A stretch of DNA of 18,424 nt, taken from the NCBI GenBank assembly GCA_023440975.1, contig JAEZRD010000072.1:1-18424 (forward strand). The letters run 5' to 3'. This document shows, piece after piece, positions 13,748-18,424 of the stretch. The position numbers were made by a program, and so were the translations under genes. How positions within the stretch are numbered: position 1 is the first letter of the stretch; every line of letters begins with the position of its first letter. This stretch comes from Methanobacteriota archaeon (lineage in GTDB: Archaea; Methanobacteriota; Methanobacteria; Methanobacteriales; Methanobacteriaceae). Under the pieces are notes generated by a model. The model worked only from the letters and a program-made list of their open reading frames with translations. It did not search any database and was not told the origin of the DNA.

Positions 13748-14575
13748 TTACATATCTAAACTAAAATTCAAACTATAAGTAGAATGAGTTAAAGCACCAA
13801 GAGAAATAACATCAACATCCAAATAAGCATAATCCAAAATATTCTCTTCAGTTATTCCACCAGATAATTCAATCAAAATATTATCACGTAAATTTTTATC
13901 ATTTAACACATCTAATGTTTTTGATGCTTCCATAGGAGACATATTATCAAACATTACAATATCTGCACCATTACTTGCAGCAATCACAGCATCATCAACA
14001 TTTTCAACTTCAATCTCAATTTTTTTAGAAAAACTCACATTCTTTTTAGCTAATCTTAAAGCCTCAAAAACACCACCAACAATAGCAATATGATTATCTT
14101 TAATTAAAACCATATCATCTAATCCATTTCTATGTGAATCTCCACCACCAATAATAATAGCTTGTTTATCAAATTTTTGCAATGCCGGTGAAGTTTTTCT
14201 TGTACCTGCCACCTTAATATTAGGGTTAACTTCATGAACCTTAGTAACAATATTATGAGTTTTTGTAGCAACTCCACTCATTCTCATTAACAAATTCAAA
14301 ACAGTACGTTCTAAAAGTAAAATTGTTTTAGCCTCTCCTTTAAATTCCAGTAATTTATCCCCATGTTTAATTTCATCACCATCATTTAAAGAACTTAAAA
14401 TCTTAACATTATATTCTGAAAAAATATCTTTAACTATATTCATACCTGCAAGTATACCAGTATCTTTAGAAAGAATAAAACCTTCAGTAATTATATCTCT
14501 TTTTATTAATGCTTCAGAAGTTATATCCCCATAACCCTCATCTTCTTTTAGCATATATTTAATAATATCATCCAT
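13748..14575 (-). CDS. nadC: Nicotinate-nucleotide pyrophosphorylase (quinolinate phosphoribosyltransferase)
   Basis: Converts quinolinate and PRPP to nicotinate mononucleotide, CO2 and pyrophosphate, the step after NadA in de novo NAD synthesis. The 275 residues match the usual length. Seen in order: EDEGYGDITSEAL (11-23), ERTVLNLLMRMSGVAT (89-104), AGTRKTSPALQ (123-133), HRNGLDDMVLIKDNHI (148-163), EIEVEN (187-192), MFDNMSP (208-214), ELSGGITEENI (236-246) and VISLGALTHS (256-265). These include the substrate-binding R90, R126, K127, H148, R149 and K159. The gene is divergent from rnz and separate from nadA, which lies about 2 kb away on the other strand. A GTGGAT sequence 8 bp or so before the ATG is a modest ribosome binding site. 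The 198-bp gap to rnz is AT-rich without a clear operator. Confidence 0.95.
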   Translation of the reverse strand: MDDIIKYMLKEDEGYGDITSEALIKRDIITEGFILSKDTGILAGMNIVKDIFSEYNVKILSSLNDGDEIKHGDKLLEFKGEAKTILLLERTVLNLLMRMSGVATKTHNIVTKVHEVNPNIKVAGTRKTSPALQKFDKQAIIIGGGDSHRNGLDDMVLIKDNHIAIVGGVFEALRLAKKNVSFSKKIEIEVENVDDAVIAASNGADIVMFDNMSPMEASKTLDVLNDKNLRDNILIELSGGITEENILDYAYLDVDVISLGALTHSTYSLNFSLDM

Positions 14576-14720
14576 AATAATCCACTTTTAATCGTTTTAT
14601 AAAAAAAATTAAATCATATAATTATTTTAAAAATAATCTTTTATTAACCTATTATATATTATTTATACCAATTAAATTTAATATTTTATATTAATTTTAT
14701 ATTAAATGAAAAATAAATAA

Positions 14721-14728
14721 TTTATAGA
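14721..14728 (+). promoter_or_regulatory. Probable TATA box of the rnz-mscS operon
   Basis: TTTATAGA, predicting transcription from about 14750. Other AT-rich stretches nearby could serve instead. Confidence 0.3.
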
Positions 14729-14773
14729 ATAGTAATCTATAATAAAATTAGAAAAACAAATGTTGGATTTAAA

Positions 14774-15670
14774 ATGGAACTTGAATTTTTAGGAACTTCA
14801 TCAGCAGTACCCAGTAAACAAAGAAACCATACTAGTATAAGTTTAAAAGCATTCGGCGAAGTAATGTTATTTGATTGTGGAGAGGGAACACAAAGACAAT
14901 TAACTAATGCTCACATAAGCCCTATGAAAATAAATAAAATATTCATAACCCATTTCCATGGAGATCACATACTAGGTTTACCTGGACTCATACAATCAAT
15001 GGGATTTCGTGGAAGAGAAAACACATTAGACATTTATGGACCTAAAGGACTAGAAACTCTAATAAACACTATACAACATATAGGATACTTTATAATAAAT
15101 TATCCAATTAATTTCCATGAAATACAGGAAGATGGAAAAATAATTGAAACTGAAGAATATCAAATAGAATGTGCATTTGTAGAACACAATGTTCCAACAT
15201 TAGCTTACTCTATTACAGAGAAGAAAAAACCAAGATTTTTAAGAGAAAAAGCTATTGAATTAGGAGTGCCAGTTGGTCCTGACTTCGGACGATTACATAA
15301 TGGAGAAACAATCACCATTGAGGGAAAAGAAATCACCCCCGATATGGTTTTAGGCCCCCATAGAACAGGGAAAAAAATCACATACTCTGGAGATACAAGA
15401 CCTACAGAGAATTTAGTGAAATTAGCAGAAAACAGTAATATCTTAATACATGAATCAACCTATGAAATTAGTGATGAAGAAAAAGCTATAAATAATGCTC
15501 ATTCAACAAGTAAAGATGCTGCTAAAATAGCAGAGAAAGCAAATGTAAAACATTTAATCTTAACACATTTCAGTACACGTTACATAAACACAGACACAAT
15601 AAAAGAAGAAGCTACTGCAATATTCCCTAATACAACTGTGGCTTTTGATTTTTTAAAAATAGAATTATGA
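14774..15670 (+). CDS. rnz: Ribonuclease Z (tRNA 3' endonuclease)
   Basis: Zinc-dependent metallo-beta-lactamase-fold endonuclease that removes 3' trailers from tRNA precursors so that CCA can be added. At 298 residues it is the short form (RNase Z-S). Seen in order: MELEFLGTSSAVPSKQRNHT at the start, FDCGEGTQRQL (33-43), the metal motif HFHGDH (60-65 counting T-H-F-H-G-D-H from H60), VEHNVPTLAY (136-145) with H138, the exosite arm KKPRFLREKAIELGVPVGPD (151-170), TYSGDTRP with the bridging D207, the HEST box (226-229) and LTHFSTRY (264-270) with H265. All metal ligands appear to be present. mscS follows 13 bp after the stop codon, so the two are likely co-transcribed. Confidence 0.95.
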   Translation: MELEFLGTSSAVPSKQRNHTSISLKAFGEVMLFDCGEGTQRQLTNAHISPMKINKIFITHFHGDHILGLPGLIQSMGFRGRENTLDIYGPKGLETLINTIQHIGYFIINYPINFHEIQEDGKIIETEEYQIECAFVEHNVPTLAYSITEKKKPRFLREKAIELGVPVGPDFGRLHNGETITIEGKEITPDMVLGPHRTGKKITYSGDTRPTENLVKLAENSNILIHESTYEISDEEKAINNAHSTSKDAAKIAEKANVKHLILTHFSTRYINTDTIKEEATAIFPNTTVAFDFLKIEL

Positions 15671-15683
15671 ATTTTCGATTAAT

Positions 15684-16469
15684 ATGATAGCAATAAATCA
15701 AATATTAAATCTTTCTTTTCTAGATGTTTTTTTAGATATATTGATTGTTTTAATATTAACCTACATTACAGTGCATATATTAAGTTTTTTAATAAATAAA
15801 TTTTGGAGAAGATTTAATATGGATCTTACCGTATTATATCTTATTCAAGAGGTAATAAAGTATGTAATTATAGTATATGCTATAGCTTGGATACTTAAAA
15901 TTTTTAAAGTTGATTTAAGCGGAATAATCATCAGTTTAGGGGTTATTGGTATTATCGTTGGTTTTGCAGCAAAAGATATTTTCAGTAACTTCATGAGCGG
16001 AATATCCCTAGTTACAGACAAAGGAATTAAAGTAGGAAATGTAATAGGTGTTAACAACACAAAAGGAATAGTTAAAAAAGTGGACTTTAGAAAAACAACA
16101 CTTGAAACAGCTGATGGATATATAGTATCAGTACCTAACAGTGTTTTAAGTACAAATGCTTATACTAATTATCCACCATTAGAATTAAATAAAATAACAT
16201 TAAAAATACTCGTTCCTTATGGTATTGATTTAAAAACTTTTAATAATGAATATATAAAAATTTTTGAAGAAAAAAAATGGGTTAACACAGCAAAAAAACC
16301 TAGAATAAGTGATGTGGAACTTAGTGAGTTTGGATGTGAAGTTAAAATACTTGTTTGGGTAGATGACTACTTAAAAATTAGTGAATACACCTTAGAATTA
16401 ACAAATGAACTTAGAAAAATCATTGAAAAATATGATAAACATTCAGTTTTAAAAATTGAAAAAAAATAA
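15684..16469 (+). CDS. MscS-family small-conductance mechanosensitive channel
   Basis: Membrane channel that opens under membrane tension and releases solutes on hypo-osmotic shock; active as a heptamer. The 261 residues show three hydrophobic segments (about 9-37, 48-73 and 78-115). The third contains the pore-lining pattern of glycines and alanines (ISLGVIGIIVGFAAKDIFSN) and leads into FMSGISLVTDKGIKVGNVIGV, the MscS beta domain with VKKVDFRKTTLETADGYIVSVPNSVLSTNAYTN. The C-terminal part is a ferredoxin-like alpha/beta domain, as in MscS. The ATG follows rnz by 13 bp and has no convincing ribosome binding site, so translation may depend on coupling to rnz. T6 at 16489-16494, about 20 bp after the stop, may end the transcript. 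Confidence 0.9.
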   Translation: MIAINQILNLSFLDVFLDILIVLILTYITVHILSFLINKFWRRFNMDLTVLYLIQEVIKYVIIVYAIAWILKIFKVDLSGIIISLGVIGIIVGFAAKDIFSNFMSGISLVTDKGIKVGNVIGVNNTKGIVKKVDFRKTTLETADGYIVSVPNSVLSTNAYTNYPPLELNKITLKILVPYGIDLKTFNNEYIKIFEEKKWVNTAKKPRISDVELSEFGCEVKILVWVDDYLKISEYTLELTNELRKIIEKYDKHSVLKIEKK

Positions 16470-16488
16470 TTTTATATAAAAACAAAAG

Positions 16489-16494
16489 TTTTTT
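16489..16494 (+). terminator. Short oligo-T after mscS
   Basis: T6 about 20 bp after the stop codon; a weak signal. The rest of the gap up to nadA is A/T-rich. Confidence 0.3.
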
Positions 16495-16533
16495 AAATAA
16501 TTTAATGATATTAAGAATAATAAAAAAAATAAT

Positions 16534-16550
16534 TTTATAATAATTATAAA
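16534..16550 (+). promoter_or_regulatory. TATA region of nadA
   Basis: TTTATAAT (16534-16541) and ATTATAAA (16543-16550) predict transcription from about 16563-16573 and a very short leader containing AGGATTTGA (16569-16577), which serves as ribosome binding site with 7 bp to the ATG. Confidence 0.4.
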
Positions 16551-16584
16551 AAAAATATAATAAAAAATAGGATTTGAAGAGAAT

Positions 16585-17505
16585 ATGACAAATAAAGCAC
16601 TTTGTGAAGAAGTTCTTAAATTAAAAGAAGAGAAAAATGCAATAATACTTACTCACAATTACCAAACCGCCGAAATACAGGAAGTAGCAGATTTTCTAGG
16701 TGATTCATTAGAATTATGTATAAAAGCATCTGAAATAAAAGATAAAGATATGGTTGTATTCTGTGGAGTCGATTTTATGGCAGAAACAGCATACATATTA
16801 AATCCTGATAAAAAAATCTTAATACCTGATGTTAAAGCAGAATGTCCAATGGCACATATGTTAAATGCAGATCAAATTAAAAAAGCTAAAAAACAATACC
16901 CTGATGCCCCGGTAGTTTTATATGTAAATAGTCTTGCTGAAGCTAAAGCAGAAGCAGATATATTATGTACTAGTGGAAATGCTTTAAAAGTAGTTGAAAG
17001 TCTTGATGCAGACACTATACTATTTGGTCCAGACACTAATCTTGGAAACTATGTTGCAGGACAAACCAACAAAGAAATCATACCAATCCCAGGTGATGGA
17101 CACTGTTATGTGCATAAAATGTTTAATGAAGGAGATATTGCATTTGCAAGAGAAGAACATCCAAATGCTGAAGTTATAGTTCATCCAGAATGTAACATAG
17201 AAGTACAAAACTTAGCCGATTATGCTTTAAGTACTGGTGGAATGTTAAACCATATCAAAGAATCAGATAAAGAAGAATTCATAATAGGTACAGAAATAGA
17301 CTTTTTAACAAGAGTAAATAATGAAGTTCCCGGTAAAAAGTTATACCCTTTACTCTCAGATGCAATTTGTAAAACAATGAAACTTCACACATTAGAAAAT
17401 CTTAAAAATGCACTTGTTAATGAAGAACATATAGTTACAGTGCCTGAAGATATTCGTGAAAAATCTTTCAATGCTGTAAATAAAATGATTGAAGTATCTA
17501 AATAA
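16585..17505 (+). CDS. nadA: Quinolinate synthase
   Basis: 4Fe-4S enzyme that condenses iminoaspartate with dihydroxyacetone phosphate to quinolinate in de novo NAD synthesis. The 306 residues fit the archaeal/thermophile length. Seen: ILTHNYQTAEIQEVADFLGD (21-40), VFCGVDFMAETAYIL (58-72), PDVKAECPMAHM (81-92) with C87, YVNSLAEAKAEADILCTSGN (113-132), FGPDTNLGNYVAGQT (147-161), HPECN (200-204) with C203 and LSDAICKTMKLHTLE (258-271) with C262. C87, C203 and C262 are the three cluster ligands expected of NadA. Transcribed on its own. No nadB is present in the window; methanogens usually supply iminoaspartate with an L-aspartate dehydrogenase encoded elsewhere. Confidence 0.95.
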   Translation: MTNKALCEEVLKLKEEKNAIILTHNYQTAEIQEVADFLGDSLELCIKASEIKDKDMVVFCGVDFMAETAYILNPDKKILIPDVKAECPMAHMLNADQIKKAKKQYPDAPVVLYVNSLAEAKAEADILCTSGNALKVVESLDADTILFGPDTNLGNYVAGQTNKEIIPIPGDGHCYVHKMFNEGDIAFAREEHPNAEVIVHPECNIEVQNLADYALSTGGMLNHIKESDKEEFIIGTEIDFLTRVNNEVPGKKLYPLLSDAICKTMKLHTLENLKNALVNEEHIVTVPEDIREKSFNAVNKMIEVSK

Positions 17506-17541
17506 ATACTTCATAATAATTCTCTTTTTTTACTATTTTTT
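17491..17541 (+). terminator. Hairpin and oligo-T terminator of nadA
   Basis: GAAGTAT (17491-17497) and ATACTTC (17506-17512) form a 7-bp stem whose loop holds the stop codon; T7 at 17525-17531 and T6 at 17536-17541 follow. The second run reaches the end of the convergent gene. Confidence 0.5.
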
Positions 17542-17820
17542 CTACATATCTTCTAAAAAGCTTGATAAGAAGTATTTCATTTCTATTTCTTCACGTGCAA
17601 TAAAATCTTCAGGTTTTATTTGTGATTCTACTGATTTAAAAGGATAAAACTTCTCAATATAAACCATAGTCAAGTCAATAGAATCATCATTCAATACCTT
17701 TTCACCCTCTAAATTATTATATAAATAATTTAAGGAATCATCATCTAAATCAAAGATATGATAAACCACATATCCCTCATTTTCAGATTTCATCCCATAA
17801 TCTGTAAGTTTTACATTCAT
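17542..17820 (-). CDS. Unknown 92-residue protein, downstream partner of the MetX-like hydrolase
   Basis: I do not recognise this protein. It is acidic (many Asp and Glu), has no membrane segment, no cysteine and no known motif, and looks like a compact alpha/beta domain: strands around VYHIFDLD and LTMVYIEKFYPF, helices at DDSLNYLYNNL and the C-terminus. It starts 19 bp after the MetX-like hydrolase on the same strand with no promoter between, so the two are co-transcribed. An AAGGG about 11 bp before the ATG is a weak ribosome binding site. The stop is TAG. Codon use resembles the neighbours. I think it is a real gene because of its position and composition, but its function is open. Confidence 0.6.
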   Translation of the reverse strand: MNVKLTDYGMKSENEGYVVYHIFDLDDDSLNYLYNNLEGEKVLNDDSIDLTMVYIEKFYPFKSVESQIKPEDFIAREEIEMKYFLSSFLEDM

Positions 17821-17839
17821 AAAAAATAAACCCTTTTTT

Positions 17840-18424
17840 TTAATCCTTAAATTCCTTTAAAAAATCTTCTAATTTATCACTAATTTGTGATAATTCACTT
17901 GAACCAATATGCCCATGTAAAGAATCAAATATTATTAATTCAGAATCTGGAACAATATTATGCATTGGTATACCATCTAAATCTGGAGGGAAATATTCAT
18001 CCTGATTTATACTTATAATTAATAATTTAGATTTAATATTCTGTAAATCTTTTTCAACATCATAAGCTAAAGATGCATTATTCCTAAAGACTATATCATT
18101 TGGATCATCAAATAATCCTTCTTCACCCATTCCTGTTAATTCTTTATCCATATCTTCTTTAGAACACTCACGATAATAAGCTTTAGATTGTCCGAAAGTA
18201 TACATTGATTCAGCAGCTAAACGTAAACTTCTAGCTAACTTCTTAGTATATCTTCCATTATTATAATCCGGATCAGATTCAATTATATCATTCATAAACT
18301 TATATAAAGCATAATTATGTCCTGCATTTTTATAACTACTTACTAAAGATATTGTGAAATCCATATAATCAGGGTATTGGGTTGCCCAAGTCATAGCCTC
18401 AAATCCACCCATACTGTTTCCTAT
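17840..18424 (-). CDS. MetX-like alpha/beta hydrolase, N-terminus outside the window
   Basis: C-terminal 194 residues of an alpha/beta-hydrolase whose frame is open to the window edge. The first visible residues are IGNSMGGFEAMTWATQYPDY: GNSMGG is the nucleophile elbow, and the following A-x-x-W-A-x-x-Y-P matches the homoserine O-acetyltransferase (MetX) group. Later, YKFMNDIIESDPDYNNGRY resembles the MetX DP-x-x-x-x-G-x-Y segment, LLIISINQDEYFPP holds the probable catalytic aspartate, and FDSLHGHIGSSE the histidine, so the Ser-Asp-His triad looks complete. Methionine or homoserine metabolism is only one possibility, since many MetX relatives are hydrolases of unknown substrate; an S-N-S elbow context and a DEYFPP instead of a D-x-L-F-P end differ from the textbook enzymes. 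The 92-residue unknown protein follows in the same operon. Confidence 0.75.
   Translation of the reverse strand: MGNSMGGFEAMTWATQYPDYMDFTISLVSSYKNAGHNYALYKFMNDIIESDPDYNNGRYTKKLARSLRLAAESMYTFGQSKAYYRECSKEDMDKELTGMGEEGLFDDPNDIVFRNNASLAYDVEKDLQNIKSKLLIISINQDEYFPPDLDGIPMHNIVPDSELIIFDSLHGHIGSSELSQISDKLEDFLKEFKD

Overview
The window looks like chromosomal DNA of a very AT-rich methanogenic archaeon of the order Methanobacteriales, most likely Methanosphaera or a close relative. Four things point there: A/T-ending codons and long A/T runs between genes; archaeal promoters (TTTATAAA-like TATA boxes about 25 bp before the inferred start of transcription) combined with GGAG/GAGG/GTGA-type ribosome binding sites; oligo-T terminators; and gene content of archaeal or methanogen type (archaeal glycyl-tRNA synthetase, archaeal SepF, an FmdE-family protein, 2-phosphoglycerate kinase, archaeal ZPR1, NadA/NadC without NadB). 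The genus is an inference from composition and gene content, not from a search.

Layout. 1-1275 (-): a MATE-family exporter cut off at its C-terminus, with an 18-bp perfect palindrome directly upstream of its TATA box. 1517-3908 (+): dcd (dCTP deaminase) and glyS, each with its own promoter. 3937-4533 (-): an FmdE-family protein with a C-terminal zinc ribbon, divergent from a TatD-like metal-dependent hydrolase (4733-5491, +). 5548-6998 (-): a two-gene operon, a DUF1611 P-loop protein (TTG start) followed 8 bp later by sepF. 7264-8799 (+): 2-phosphoglycerate kinase followed by a ZPR1 zinc-finger protein. 8810-9478 (-): a TetR-family regulator, divergent from a radical SAM/SPASM protein (9704-11182, +) across a 225-bp region that holds a regular 14-bp repeat array. 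11252-11743 (-): a histone-fold protein with very acidic tails. 12001-13551 (-): a soluble PAS histidine kinase. 13748-14575 (-): nadC, divergent from rnz-mscS (14774-16469, +). 16585-17505 (+): nadA. 17542-18424 (-): an unknown 92-residue protein behind a MetX-like alpha/beta hydrolase whose N-terminus lies outside the window.

How the genes work together. Most are housekeeping: nucleotide balance (dcd), translation (glyS), tRNA 3' processing (rnz), NAD synthesis (nadA, nadC), cell division (sepF), osmotic protection (MscS) and cyclic 2,3-diphosphoglycerate metabolism (2PGK). The part that looks like an undescribed regulated module is TetR plus radical SAM: the repeats 9621-9676 start a few bases after the predicted transcription start of the radical SAM gene, where a bound repressor would block transcription. 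Other points of interest are the MATE palindrome, the acidic histone-fold protein, and the kinase with an altered ATP-binding motif. No tRNA, rRNA, CRISPR array, insertion sequence or integrated element is visible. No gap between genes exceeds 300 bases.
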